A stretch of DNA of 64,000 nt. It comes from DATAEY01 sp038199035 (GTDB lineage: Bacteria; Actinomycetota; Thermoleophilia; Solirubrobacterales; Solirubrobacteraceae). The notes beneath the pieces were generated by a model that saw only the letters and a program-made list of their open reading frames with translations, made no database searches and was not told the DNA's origin. Shown one piece after another: positions 18,947-27,852 of this stretch; position 1 is the first letter of the stretch; the number at the start of each line of letters is the position of its first letter. A program made the position numbers and the translations under genes. The stretch covers positions 12,396 to 76,395 of the forward strand of contig JBBPZM010000061.1 of assembly GCA_038199035.1 (NCBI GenBank), read 5' to 3'.

Positions 18947-19870
18947 TCAGGCGGCCAGCGCCGAGGCCGCGATCGCCCAGGCGACGACGATCGCCGTCCC
19001 CCATGCGACCGCCGCCGCGGCGGTGCGCACGCGCAGGCCGTAGACGTGGGCGACGGCCAGGGCGTTGATCCCGCAGGGCATGGCCATGAGCAGGGCGTAG
19101 GCGCGCGGGAGCTCGATGAGCGGCGCGGCCAGTCCGATCAGCAGTCCCGGGGCAACCGCCAGGCGCAGGACGAGCGCGACGCCGACGGCAGGGGTGATCG
19201 GCGGGGGGAAGCGCACGGCGCCCTCCTCCGCCTCCTCGGCCAGCAGGGCCCCGACCGCGAAGAAGCCGAGGGGGAGGATGGCCAGGACGGCGAGGCGCGA
19301 AGCGTGGACGAGGGCGTCCGGCGCCAGCCGGTCGGGCGCGGCCAGGCCGGCCACCGCCGCGATCAGCGGTGGGTTGCGGGTGAAGAAAGCACGGGCCCGC
19401 TCGGCCGCCCCGCGGCCGGCGCGGTCCCCGAAGGCGGCCCCGACCGCGAAGCCCGCGCCCCACAGCAGCGGACCACCGACGAGGACGTCGTAGGCCACGG
19501 CCTCGCCGAGGTGACCCCCGCCCAGCAGCGCGACCGTGAGGGGCAGCCCCAGGTAGCCGGTGTTGGCGAGGATGGAGGCCAGCACGACGGCGCCGGTCTG
19601 CGGCCGCGGGAGCCTCAGCGCGCGCCGCGCGACCAGCCAGGCGAGGACGCCGGTGATCGCCAGGGCGAGGTAGGCGAGCAGGATTCCTCCACCCACGTCG
19701 GCCGTCACCCGCAGCCGGGCGATGTTGAAGAAGGTGACGAACGGCAGCAGGCCGAAGAGCACCGCGGCCAGGACGCCGCGCGCCACCCGGTGAGCGCGCC
19801 GCCCGATCAGGCGCTCCAGCGCCACGCCGGCGGCCACCGACACGGCGATGGCCGCTGCCACCGCGGTCAC
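18947..19870 (-). CDS. AEC (auxin efflux carrier) family transporter
   Basis: About 307 residues from GTG 19870, which overlaps the GalT-like stop by 4 bp; longer frames upstream are Arg-rich and lie inside that gene. There are about nine or ten hydrophobic segments. AEC-type features are the first half GVLAAVLFGLLPFVTFFNIA, then LASILANTGYLGLPLTVALLG, where the Asn-Thr-Gly-Tyr-Leu-Gly-Leu-Pro block is typical, and the second half CGINALAVAHVYGL. Members export small organic acids, malonate or auxin-like compounds; the substrate here is unknown. Confidence 0.85.
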   Translation of the reverse strand: MTAVAAAIAVSVAAGVALERLIGRRAHRVARGVLAAVLFGLLPFVTFFNIARLRVTADVGGGILLAYLALAITGVLAWLVARRALRLPRPQTGAVVLASILANTGYLGLPLTVALLGGGHLGEAVAYDVLVGGPLLWGAGFAVGAAFGDRAGRGAAERARAFFTRNPPLIAAVAGLAAPDRLAPDALVHASRLAVLAILPLGFFAVGALLAEEAEEGAVRFPPPITPAVGVALVLRLAVAPGLLIGLAAPLIELPRAYALLMAMPCGINALAVAHVYGLRVRTAAAAVAWGTAIVVAWAIAASALAA

Positions 19871-20847
19871 ACGTCGCGCAGCTCGGTGGCCACGGTCTCG
19901 GGCGAGACGACGTTGAGGTGCACGCCGGCGCCGAGCTCGAGCCCGGCGAAGTGGGTGAGGCGCGGGACGATGTCGATGCGCCAGCAGAAGTGCTCCGCGC
20001 CCCGGGGCGCCGTTCGCACCCACAGGTTGAGCGGGGGCGCTGCGCCGAGCCGCCGGGCCAGCCGGGTCAGTGCGTCGTGCAGGAGCCGCGCGCCGGTGGG
20101 GCCGTGGTCCTCAAAGCGCATCCGCGGGCGGCGCGGGGCGAGCATGAGCTGGTAGGGCAGCCGCGCCCCAAACGGGGCCAGCAGCACCGCCTCGTCGTCG
20201 ACGGTGACCAGGCGCTCGCGCAGCTTGACCTCCTCGGCCACCAGGTCCTCCAGCAGGTTGCCGCCCATGGTCCGCGTGGCGTGCGCGCCGAAGCGCTCGC
20301 GCTCACGCGCCACCGCGGCGGGCACGAAGCCCAGGGCGTAGAGCTGCGCGTGGGTGTGGGGAAGCGAGGCGCCGGCCTCCCGGCGCTCGTTGACGATCAG
20401 ATGCACGTAGTCGGCGTCGGCATGCGCCCGCATGCGCTCGCACCAGACCTCGACCGCCACCTCCACCTGCGCGACCGGGAGGTCGGACAGGCTCGTCACC
20501 GGCTCGGGGGAGTTGACGATCACCTCGTGCGCTCCGGTGGCCGGCTGGGCGAAGAACAGGTCGGGCTGGGCGAAGGCCTGGGGCTGCGGGCTGGTCGGGT
20601 CGAGCGCCGGATAGAGGTTGGGCACGACCCTCACTGTCCAGCCGGGCGAGTCCGGCGGGCCGCCGCTGGGCCGCACGGCGTGGAGCTCCGGCGGCGTGCG
20701 CTCCTCGTGGCCCTCGGCGAAGGGGTCGGTCGCCGGGTCCACGGGCTCGGCCGGCTCGGCCCTGAGCCCGCCCCCGGGCCGGCCCGCCCGGTCGCCCGCG
20801 ACGATCGACCGATGCCCCGAGAGGGGATCGACGCGGATCTCAGGCAC
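19867..20847 (-). CDS. Galactose-1-phosphate uridylyltransferase-like protein
   Basis: About 326 residues from GTG 20847 (VPEIRVDPLSGHRSIVAGDR is the usual GalT-like N-terminus). It has RVVPNLYPALDP, HEVIVNSPEP and the nucleotidyl-transfer active site SLPHTHAQLYAL (HxHxQ). The second half has LPYQLMLAPRRPRMRFED, GTAP-like binding residues and the later AEHFCWRIDIVPR. In GalT the central His of HxHxQ is uridylylated during exchange between UDP-glucose and Gal-1-P. Bacterial homologues of this length may use other sugar phosphates. No gal genes are nearby. Confidence 0.82.
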   Translation of the reverse strand: MPEIRVDPLSGHRSIVAGDRAGRPGGGLRAEPAEPVDPATDPFAEGHEERTPPELHAVRPSGGPPDSPGWTVRVVPNLYPALDPTSPQPQAFAQPDLFFAQPATGAHEVIVNSPEPVTSLSDLPVAQVEVAVEVWCERMRAHADADYVHLIVNERREAGASLPHTHAQLYALGFVPAAVARERERFGAHATRTMGGNLLEDLVAEEVKLRERLVTVDDEAVLLAPFGARLPYQLMLAPRRPRMRFEDHGPTGARLLHDALTRLARRLGAAPPLNLWVRTAPRGAEHFCWRIDIVPRLTHFAGLELGAGVHLNVVSPETVATELRDV

Positions 20848-20906
20848 GGGCGTTCTCCGCGGACCGTCGAGGTCGCTCGCCGGTGCTGAGCCGGCCCACG
20901 CGGATC

Positions 20907-21353
20907 TCAGACAAGTCGCTTGTCCATGGCCACGTGCTCGATGCCCGCCTCCTCGAAGGCGTCGCCCCGGGTGGTGAAGCCGGCCGAGGAGTACATGGCC
21001 GAGGCGTGCGACTGCGCGTGCAGGGCCATGCGCCGCGCTCCCGCCTCGCGCGCCTCCTCCTCGGCGCCGAGCAGAAGCGCCCGGCCGATCCCGCGAGCGC
21101 GGGCGGCGGGCGCGACGGCCAGGCGACCGAGCTTGGCCGTGTCGCCATCGACGAGCAGGCGGCACGTGCCTACCACCACGCCGTCCTGGATCGCCACCAG
21201 GTGCCGCGCTGCGTCGTCACGTCCGTCGCGCTCGAGCTCCAGGGCCACGCCCTGCTCGCCGCAGAACACCGTTTCCCGGAGACCGAGGGCGGCTCGAAGC
21301 TCGGCCGCGCTGCGCGGCGAGCGGATGGCGATAGCAGCGGGCTCGCGGGACAC
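20907..21353 (-). CDS. GNAT-family N-acetyltransferase
   Basis: 148 residues. The N-terminus LRAALGLRETVFCGEQGV resembles ElaA-type and other GNATs (LRxxVFxxEQGV). The acetyl-CoA pyrophosphate-binding motif is LAVAPAARARGIGRALLLGA (Q/RxxGxG/A), followed by a beta-bulge helix and YSSAGFTTRGDAFEEAGIEH, where Tyr is the usual general acid. The acceptor is unknown. It lies 59 bp upstream of the GalT-like gene on the same strand. Confidence 0.88.
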   Translation of the reverse strand: MSREPAAIAIRSPRSAAELRAALGLRETVFCGEQGVALELERDGRDDAARHLVAIQDGVVVGTCRLLVDGDTAKLGRLAVAPAARARGIGRALLLGAEEEAREAGARRMALHAQSHASAMYSSAGFTTRGDAFEEAGIEHVAMDKRLV

Positions 21354-21676
21354 CGAGCGGGAGCCTAGAGCGGGCGCAACGTACGAGCCACGGTGGAGAC
21401 CGGGATGCCGTCGCCACGAGTGACATCGGTCGCGGGTAGGCGGCGCACCCGGTGGATGGCGACACGCAACCAGGGCCCGCCGAGGGTTGCGAAAGAGGCA
21501 CCGCGGCTGCGCGTGACGCGCGTGGCGCGCCCTGCCGTCCGGCTTGGGTGTATGCTGAAAAGCCCTTACGAGCGGTGAGGCCAGAGCATCGGTCCGCCGC
21601 GACTCTCAGCCCACTGGCGCCGAGAGTCGCATCCTGACTCCGCGGCCTCCCGCGCTTCGAAGCACCAAGCCGTCCC
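21354..21676. promoter_or_regulatory. 323-bp intergenic region upstream of the helicase gene
   Basis: This is the gap between the divergent GNAT and helicase genes. It contains no convincing gene; short frames here have no family features. TATGCT at 21551-21556 could be a -10 element for the helicase gene, but no good -35 is visible. The only clear structure is the inverted repeat at 21599-21630. Confidence 0.4.
21599..21630 (+). promoter_or_regulatory. Perfect 9-bp inverted repeat in the helicase 5' leader
   Basis: GCGACTCTC (21599-21607) and GAGAGTCGC (21622-21630) are exactly complementary with a 14-base loop. The structure ends 46 bases before the helicase ATG and lies downstream of the TATGCT element, so it would be in the mRNA leader if that promoter is real. 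It could be a folded leader or a protein operator. Confidence 0.45.
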
Positions 21677-24600
21677 ATGGCTGATCCCACGCCAGCGGCC
21701 GCGCAGGCCGCGACGCTTCCCGATCCCGCCGACATCGAGCGGGCCGGTGAGTTCACCCGTGAGGAGTTCGTCCACGAGGGCGAGCGCCCGGAAGAGGTCC
21801 TGGGCGCGGGAACGGCCCGGCGGCGGGCGCTCGACTCCGCACTGGCCGAGATCGAGGCCGGGGGCAAGCGGCCCTCGGTCCAGTGGCGGCGCAACTTCTC
21901 CCTGCTGCTGGGCCTCGAGCGCCTACTGGCGCAGGACGATCCGGCTCTGACCGACGGGACCGAGCTCACCGGCCACCAGGTCGACGCGCTCTCGGGGACC
22001 CTGATCGCGCTGACCGCCGAGGAGCAGCGCCAGGCCGCCAACGGGCACGTCAACGGCGGCGGTCAGTCGACGGCGGGCGGGGGCGGCTCCGGCCGCCGGT
22101 CGTCGCCGAGCGACGAGGATGGCGCCCCGGCCGGAGGGAACGGCCGCGCCGCCGCGCCGATGGCCGCCGCCCGGTCCACCACGACGGCGACCCTCGACGA
22201 GGTCGACGAAAGCGAAGACGCCCAGGCCGGCACCGTGGAAGACGTGGCGGCGCCCGAAGCCCCTCACGCCGATCCCGACGCGGACCCCGAGGCCGATGTC
22301 GACACCAGCGCCGACGCCGACGCCGACGCTGACGCCGATACTGACGCCGACGCCCACGCCGACAGCGAAGCCGACCCCGACGCCGCCCTGGGGCTCCCCG
22401 ACACCGACGCCGAGCTCGACCCCGACCCCGACCCCGACGACGTCGAGCCCGACGAGGAGCCCCAGGACTGGGAGGAGGCCGACCTCGACCCCGACGCACA
22501 GCTGCCCGAGGCACCCGAGGACCCCAACGCCGCCCGGCGGTTCTGGTTCGAGCATGCCACCGGATCGGGCAAGACCGTCGCCGCGCTGGGCTTCGTCGAG
22601 GCCTCGCGCACCGGTGGGGTCCTGATCCTCACCCACCGACGCAACCTCGTCGACCAGTTCAACGGCGAGCTGCGTGACCGCGGCTATGCCAAGCGCATCT
22701 CGCCCGCGCTGCTCGACGGCGAGGACCCGCTCGCCAAGGGATCGAAAGCCACCCTCGGCCCGGTCACCGTCGAGACCTACCAGTGGTTCGTGCGCAACGC
22801 CGGCAAGGTTTCCGACGCCTACACGATCGTCATCTGCGACGAGGCGCACACCGCCCTGGGGGAGAAGACCAGCGCGTCGATCCGCAACTGGGCGGGACCG
22901 GTGTTCATCGGCATGACGGCCACCGGCGCGCTGATCGCCCGCCACGTCACCGACCTCTTCCCGACCCAGACCTCCCGCTTCGACCTCGCCCAGGCGGCGC
23001 GGCGAGGGGTCATCGCCCCCTTGCGCTGCATCCGGATCCCGCCAGGGCCGGGCGTTCGCACGATCGCCAAGGTCCCGCTGCGTCGCGGCGAGGTCGACAC
23101 CGAGTTCGACCAGGAGATGCTGGCCGAGCTGCTCGACCAGCACCCGTTCAACCTCGCCGTGGCCGACCTCTACAAGACGCGCTTCAACAACGTCCCCGGC
23201 GTGGTCTACGCCGCGGGCGTCAAGCACGCCTACAACGTGGCCGAGGCGATGCGCGCGAGCGGGCTCAAGGCCCAGGGCGTGTCGGGGGAGACGCCCAAGC
23301 GCGAACTGGCCCGCATCCTCGCCGCCTACGAGCGCGGCGAGATCGACGTGCTGGTCAACGCCCAGCTGCTGGCCGAGGGGTGGAACTCGCCGCGGGCCAC
23401 CCTCTGCATGCACCTCGCGCCCACCGCCTCCAAGCGCATCTACCAGCAGCGCGTGGGCCGCGTGACCCGCCGCCACCCCGGCAAGGAGGCGGGCATCGTC
23501 GTGGACTTCGTCCATCCCGGCACCCGCCACGACGACCCGGTGGTCACGCTGCACTCGCTGCTCGACCGTGACGTCTACCGCGGCGGGGCGATCGTGGTCG
23601 GGCCGGTGCGCCGCGGGCGTGGCCGCCGCGTGCGCGTCGAGCGCCGCGTGCTCCCGGTGACGCCCGACCCGCAGCGCCGCGCCGAGGTCTTCGAGCGCGA
23701 GCTGTGGCGCATCGCCGTCGAGCACCTCGACTACGGCGAGCAGCACGTGTGGGCGGCGCTGGCCGGCGCGCGCGTGGCCCCCAACGGCTGGCGCCGAGCC
23801 AAGGCGATGCTCCATTTCGACCGCCAGGGTGAGCTAAAGCGGCGCTTCCTCACCACCGCCGTGCAGCGCAACCGCAACACCCAGCTGCGCGTCCGCGCTC
23901 TCCAGGAGATCGCCGCCGCCCGCGACGCCGAGGCGTTCGACGAGGCGATCGACATCATCGGCACGTGGTCGCGCGACGAGAAGCGCGAGGGAGTCAAGGT
24001 CATGCTCCAGGCGCTGGCCGAGAAGCGCATCGGCCGCCGCGACCAGGCCAGCGCATGGATCTGGCGCATGGCCGAGTACACCCGCGAGGTCCACGAGGAG
24101 TACGCGGTGCAGCGTTGGCCGGAGACCAAGCGGCTGCTCGGCCTGCTCGTCAACTCCTCGGGCGGCGCCCACGCGCGCAACGCCCGCCGCATCGTGCACG
24201 CCGCGCGCAAGCAGGACCGGCGGCTGTCCGCGGCGCTGCTGGCCGCCGCGCTGGCCCATACGCCCGAGGCCCAGCAGGCGCTGGACGGCGCGCGGACCCG
24301 CATGGCCCGCAAGCCCTCGGCGCTGGCCCGCGAGCTGCTGCGCAACTTCCCCAAGGGACGGCGGGGACGCACCCGCGGCCGGCGGCGTAAGCCGGCCGCG
24401 GTGGGCGCGTCGGCTTCCGGCAACGGCCGCCCGACGAGCGCCCTCAAGCCGGGTCCCGAGGCCGAGGTGGTCCAGGGGTCCCTGACCGAGACGGACGGGT
24501 CGACCGACGCGGAGGCCGCGGCCGACGGGCCCGGGGATGCGCCGCTCGAGCCGGCCGGCCGCGATGACCTCGACGACGCCGTCGAGGACGCCCTCGACGA

Positions 24601-24706
24601 GGCGCTCGAGACGGCGGACCCGCCACCGCGGCCTGATCGGGGCGGCGAGCCGGGGCGGGCGGGCCGGCGCGGCCCAGGTCGGGCACCCGCCGCCTCCGAC
24701 CGCTGA
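21677..24706 (+). CDS. Superfamily 2 DEAH-type helicase with acidic Asp/Ala-repeat insertion
   Basis: 1009 residues. An N-terminal segment (about 1-112) ends in LTGHQVDALSGTLIAL, like the Q-motif region of RAD25/UvrB-like helicases. A low-complexity region (about 120-285) follows, Gly/Ser-rich then extremely acidic with Asp-Ala repeats. Motif I is HATGSGKTV at about 293-301, motif II CDEAH at about 387, motif III GMTATG, and motif VI QQRVGRVTRRHPGKE near 590. A helical C-terminal region (about 650-890) is followed by a basic patch (RRGRTRGRRRKP) and a second acidic tail. It should be an ATP-driven nucleic-acid translocase; the substrate is unknown. The acidic insert splits the usual distance between Q-like motif and Walker A. 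Confidence 0.85.
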   Translation: MADPTPAAAQAATLPDPADIERAGEFTREEFVHEGERPEEVLGAGTARRRALDSALAEIEAGGKRPSVQWRRNFSLLLGLERLLAQDDPALTDGTELTGHQVDALSGTLIALTAEEQRQAANGHVNGGGQSTAGGGGSGRRSSPSDEDGAPAGGNGRAAAPMAAARSTTTATLDEVDESEDAQAGTVEDVAAPEAPHADPDADPEADVDTSADADADADADTDADAHADSEADPDAALGLPDTDAELDPDPDPDDVEPDEEPQDWEEADLDPDAQLPEAPEDPNAARRFWFEHATGSGKTVAALGFVEASRTGGVLILTHRRNLVDQFNGELRDRGYAKRISPALLDGEDPLAKGSKATLGPVTVETYQWFVRNAGKVSDAYTIVICDEAHTALGEKTSASIRNWAGPVFIGMTATGALIARHVTDLFPTQTSRFDLAQAARRGVIAPLRCIRIPPGPGVRTIAKVPLRRGEVDTEFDQEMLAELLDQHPFNLAVADLYKTRFNNVPGVVYAAGVKHAYNVAEAMRASGLKAQGVSGETPKRELARILAAYERGEIDVLVNAQLLAEGWNSPRATLCMHLAPTASKRIYQQRVGRVTRRHPGKEAGIVVDFVHPGTRHDDPVVTLHSLLDRDVYRGGAIVVGPVRRGRGRRVRVERRVLPVTPDPQRRAEVFERELWRIAVEHLDYGEQHVWAALAGARVAPNGWRRAKAMLHFDRQGELKRRFLTTAVQRNRNTQLRVRALQEIAAARDAEAFDEAIDIIGTWSRDEKREGVKVMLQALAEKRIGRRDQASAWIWRMAEYTREVHEEYAVQRWPETKRLLGLLVNSSGGAHARNARRIVHAARKQDRRLSAALLAAALAHTPEAQQALDGARTRMARKPSALARELLRNFPKGRRGRTRGRRRKPAAVGASASGNGRPTSALKPGPEAEVVQGSLTETDGSTDAEAAADGPGDAPLEPAGRDDLDDAVEDALDEALETADPPPRPDRGGEPGRAGRRGPGRAPAASDR
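22308..22389 (+). repeat. Imperfect GACGCC hexamer tandem repeat inside the helicase gene
   Basis: The DNA coding for the Asp-Ala run consists of near-tandem hexamers GACGCC with scattered changes (GACGCT, GATACT, GACAGC). Such arrays expand and contract by slippage in multiples of six without breaking the frame, so the length of the acidic linker could vary between strains. Confidence 0.75.
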
Positions 24707-24796
24707 CCTCGAGCGTCGAACGGCCAATTCCGGGGGCTCGTCGAGCGCCCTGCGGCTCTGTTGAGACCGTCTTAAGGTTCCGCTGAGGTACGCCGA

Positions 24797-24846
24797 AACC
24801 CCGGGCTTGGCCCTATATTGCCCTGCCTGTAGCCAATACCGGGGTT
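24797..24846. promoter_or_regulatory. Long interrupted inverted repeat upstream of the mce operon
   Basis: Outer arms AACCCCGG (24797-24804) and CCGGGGTT (24839-24846) are exactly complementary. Two bases in, TTGGC (24807-24811) pairs with GCCAA (24832-24836). This gives a 13-bp stem with one 2x2 interior mismatch and a 20-base loop containing TATATT (24814-24819), the most AT-rich hexamer in the region. It ends 52 bp before the first mce start. It could be an operator overlapping a promoter or an RNA leader hairpin. Confidence 0.5.
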
Positions 24847-24898
24847 GTCAAGGGACCGTTCGGGCCGCGCTCGGACGGTCGGCATCGATCGAGAGGGC

Positions 24899-26293
24899 AT
24901 GGAGAGGTCCAACATCATCGCGCGCGTAGCGGCTGGGGCAGCCATCGCGGTCGCGGTCGTCGTCGTCGTGGTCCTCCTGCTCCGGGGCGCTTCGCCCTAC
25001 ACCGTCAAGGCCGACTTCATCAGCGCCAGCCAGCTGGTCAAGGGCAACAACGTCCAGGTCTCGGGAGCCCCCGCGGGCACCGTCCAGGACATCACGCTCA
25101 CGCCCAACGGGCAGGCTCAGATCACGATGAAGATCGACAGCCCGTACGCCCCGCTCAAGAAGGGGACGCGAGCGATCGTCCGCCAGGCCTCCCTCTCGGG
25201 CGAGGCCAACCGCTACGTCGACCTCCAGCTGGGCTCGGGGACCGGCAAGAACATCCCCAACGGCGGGACGATCTCCTCCGAGCAGACCGAGTCGTCGGTC
25301 GACCTGGACCAGTTATTCGACCTGCTGGGCCCGCGCGAGCGGGCCGCGGCGCGCAAGGACATCACGGGCTTCGCCGAGACCTACGCCGGCCGAGCCGACA
25401 TGGCCAACCGGGCCTTCCACTACCTCACCCCCGAGCTGGCCAGCTCGAGTCGGCTCTTCTCCGAGGTCAACCGCGACTCCGGCAGCCTGCGGCGCTTCAT
25501 CGACGAGAGCTCGCGCCTGTTCTCCGACGTGGCCGAGCGCAACACCGACGTGACCGGCTTGGTCGACCACCTGGCCACCGTCAACTCCGCGCTGGCCGCC
25601 CAGCGCGCGGACGTGCAGGCGAGCATCCACCAGCTGCCGTCGTTCATGCGCAAGGCCAACACGACCTTCGTGAACCTGCGCGCCACCCTCGACGACCTCG
25701 ATCCGCTCGTCGCCTCGTCCAAGCCGGTGGTGCGCAAGCTGCGCCCGTTCTTCGCTCAGCTGCGCCCGTTCGCGGCCGAGGCGGTCCCCACCGTGCGCGA
25801 CCTCTCCACGACGATCCAGCAGCCGGGCGACGCCAACGACCTGATCGACCTGCTCGAGGTCCAGCCGCCGCTCGACAAGATCGCCAACGGGCCGGTCCGG
25901 GTCCACGGGAAGACGCGCCGGGGCGCCTTCCCGGAGTCGATCGACGCCTTCCAGCAGGGCGGCCAGGAGCTCGCCTTCGCGCGGCCCTACGCGCCCGACC
26001 TGACCGGCTGGTTCGACGACTTCTCGCGCAGCGGCCAGTACGACGCGCTCGGCGGCTTCAGCCGCGCCGGCCTGGCGCTGAGCGCGCTGACCTTCTCGCC
26101 GCTGCTGCCCACCGGCGGGATCCTGCCCGTCCCGCCGATCCTGCGCCAGAAGGTCTTCCTGGCCAACGTCGACACCAAGCGCAACAGCCGCTGCCCCGGC
26201 TCGATCGAGCGCGACCACGGCGACAACTCGACGCCCTACAAGCCCTACAGCAGCTTCGACTGCGACCCCAGTCAGGTGCCGATCGGGCCGTGA
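24899..26293 (+). CDS. Mce-family protein 1 of 6
   Basis: About 464 residues from ATG 24899 (GAGAGGGC upstream serves as a Shine-Dalgarno). One N-terminal helix (residues 6-28, Ala/Val-rich) anchors a secreted part. The MCE domain (about 34-112) starts SPYTVKADFISASQLVKGNN, with VQVSGAPAGTVQDI, and ends VRQASLSGEANRYVDLQLG. A long helical region (about 130-330) with repeated polar heptads follows, as in MceA-F proteins, where these domains form a tube between membranes for lipid transfer. It is first in a six-gene, tightly overlapping set; its stop overlaps the next GTG. Confidence 0.92.
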   Translation: MERSNIIARVAAGAAIAVAVVVVVVLLLRGASPYTVKADFISASQLVKGNNVQVSGAPAGTVQDITLTPNGQAQITMKIDSPYAPLKKGTRAIVRQASLSGEANRYVDLQLGSGTGKNIPNGGTISSEQTESSVDLDQLFDLLGPRERAAARKDITGFAETYAGRADMANRAFHYLTPELASSSRLFSEVNRDSGSLRRFIDESSRLFSDVAERNTDVTGLVDHLATVNSALAAQRADVQASIHQLPSFMRKANTTFVNLRATLDDLDPLVASSKPVVRKLRPFFAQLRPFAAEAVPTVRDLSTTIQQPGDANDLIDLLEVQPPLDKIANGPVRVHGKTRRGAFPESIDAFQQGGQELAFARPYAPDLTGWFDDFSRSGQYDALGGFSRAGLALSALTFSPLLPTGGILPVPPILRQKVFLANVDTKRNSRCPGSIERDHGDNSTPYKPYSSFDCDPSQVPIGP

Positions 26294-27852
26294 GACGACT
26301 GATCGTCACCGGCTTGGTGGTGGCGGCCGCGGTGGTCGTCGGCGTCGTCGGCCTCGGGGCCTCGCAGAGCCAGAGTCAGAGCTCGCAGACCGGCACCTAC
26401 AAGGTGGCGCTCGACAACGCCTTCGGCCTCATCAAGGGGGTCGACGTCAAGGTGGCCGGCGTGCGCGCAGGCAAGGTCTCGGACCTCACCGTTCGCCCGT
26501 CCGACGACCGTGCGCTGGTCACGATCCAGCTCAACCAGCCCGGCTTCACCTCGTTTCGCTCCGACGTCTTCTGCGAGGTGCGTCCGCAGTCGCTGATCGG
26601 CGAGTACTTCCTCGACTGCCAGCCCGGCCACCGGGGACGCGTCCTTCCCCCCGGCTCCACCGTGCCGGTGACCCACACCGCGACGACGATCCCCGCCGAC
26701 CTCGTCGGGAACATCCTGCGCCGCCCCTACCGCGAGCGGCTGCGGCTGATCTTCAGCGAGCTGGGAGTCGGCCTGGCCTCCCGCGGGCCGGACCTCAACG
26801 AGACGATCCGCCGCGCCGTCCCGGCGCTGCGCGAGACCAACCGGGTGCTCGACATCCTCGACCACAACCGTTTCGTCATCCAGCAGCTCACGCGCAACGC
26901 CGACACCGTGCTCTTCCGCCTGTCGGGCAACCGGCGCAACCTCGCCCGCTTCGTCTCCGAGGCGCGCGACACCGCCGCCGTCTCGGCCACCCACCGCGTC
27001 GCGCTGAAGTCGACCTTCCGCAAGCTGCCCGGCTTCCTGCGCCAGCTGCGCCCCACGCTGCGCGACCTGGGCACCGCCGCCACCCGGCAGACTCCGGCGC
27101 TGCGCGACCTGCGCGCCAGCGCGCCGCAGCTCACCACCTTCCTCCAGCGGCTCGGGCCCTTCGCCGAGGTCTCGCGCCCGGCCATCCGCACGCTGGGCTC
27201 CGCATCGGTGGTCGGCAGCAAGGTCGCCGTCGACGCGCGCCCCACGGTCGCCCAGCTGCGCCAGTTCACCGGCCCGGCGCCCGAGCTTGCGCAGAACCTC
27301 GCAATCGTCCTGCGCCACCTCGACGACCGCGACAACGCGGTCGAGCGTGACCCCCGCAGCCCCGGCGGCCAGGGCTACACCGGCCTGGAGGCGCTGCTCC
27401 AGTACCCGTTCGACCAGGCGCTGGCGATCAACTCCTTTACGAAGTTCAGCCACCAGCTGACGATCAACCTCATCCTCAGCGAGTGCGGGAAGTACACCAA
27501 CGCCAAGACCGCACGCGACGACCCCGCGCGCACCAAGCGCTGTGACCAGTCGCTCGGACCCAACCAGCCGGGCGTCAACCAGAACACCCTCCAGAGCGCC
27601 AACGAGCAGGACGGCGGCAGCCTCGGCCCGCGCGACAGCTCGGGCTCGAGCACCCAGTCCGCGTCCTCGAGCTCCTCGGGCGGGCAGGCCCCGAGCGCGA
27701 GCTCGGCCTCGAGCGGCTCGCAGTCCGCCGATCAGGCGCTGGCCACGCTGCTCAACGCCAACCCGTCGAGTGTCTCGCAGGCCATCGGCCCGTCGCCGGT
27801 CGGCAGCTCGGGCACCACGGCTGACCTCCTCGACTTCCTGATGGCCCCATGA
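26290..27852 (+). CDS. Mce-family protein 2 of 6, Ser-rich C-terminus
   Basis: 520 residues from GTG 26290, overlapping the previous stop by 4 bp. TM helix 4-24, then a Ser/Gln linker and MCE domain (about 37-118; YKVALDNAFGLIKGVDVKVA and GEYFLDCQPG). The helical region runs to about 360. The C-terminal third contains two Cys (CGKY, RCDQS) and then a low-complexity Ser/Ala/Gly run at about 455-485. The MCE domain contains FCEV and LDCQ, a possible disulfide. Its stop overlaps the next gene (ATGA). Confidence 0.92.
   Translation: MRRLIVTGLVVAAAVVVGVVGLGASQSQSQSSQTGTYKVALDNAFGLIKGVDVKVAGVRAGKVSDLTVRPSDDRALVTIQLNQPGFTSFRSDVFCEVRPQSLIGEYFLDCQPGHRGRVLPPGSTVPVTHTATTIPADLVGNILRRPYRERLRLIFSELGVGLASRGPDLNETIRRAVPALRETNRVLDILDHNRFVIQQLTRNADTVLFRLSGNRRNLARFVSEARDTAAVSATHRVALKSTFRKLPGFLRQLRPTLRDLGTAATRQTPALRDLRASAPQLTTFLQRLGPFAEVSRPAIRTLGSASVVGSKVAVDARPTVAQLRQFTGPAPELAQNLAIVLRHLDDRDNAVERDPRSPGGQGYTGLEALLQYPFDQALAINSFTKFSHQLTINLILSECGKYTNAKTARDDPARTKRCDQSLGPNQPGVNQNTLQSANEQDGGSLGPRDSSGSSTQSASSSSSGGQAPSASSASSGSQSADQALATLLNANPSSVSQAIGPSPVGSSGTTADLLDFLMAP

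Noticed and set aside
21551..21556. TATGCT as a firm -10 promoter of the helicase gene
   Set aside because: No acceptable -35 at 16-18 bp spacing; kept only as a weak note.
21923..23815. 630-residue minus-strand frame opposite the helicase, with Gly/Val repeats
   Set aside because: It mirrors the GACGCC repeat; the helicase has clear motifs in the plus frame and the minus product has none.
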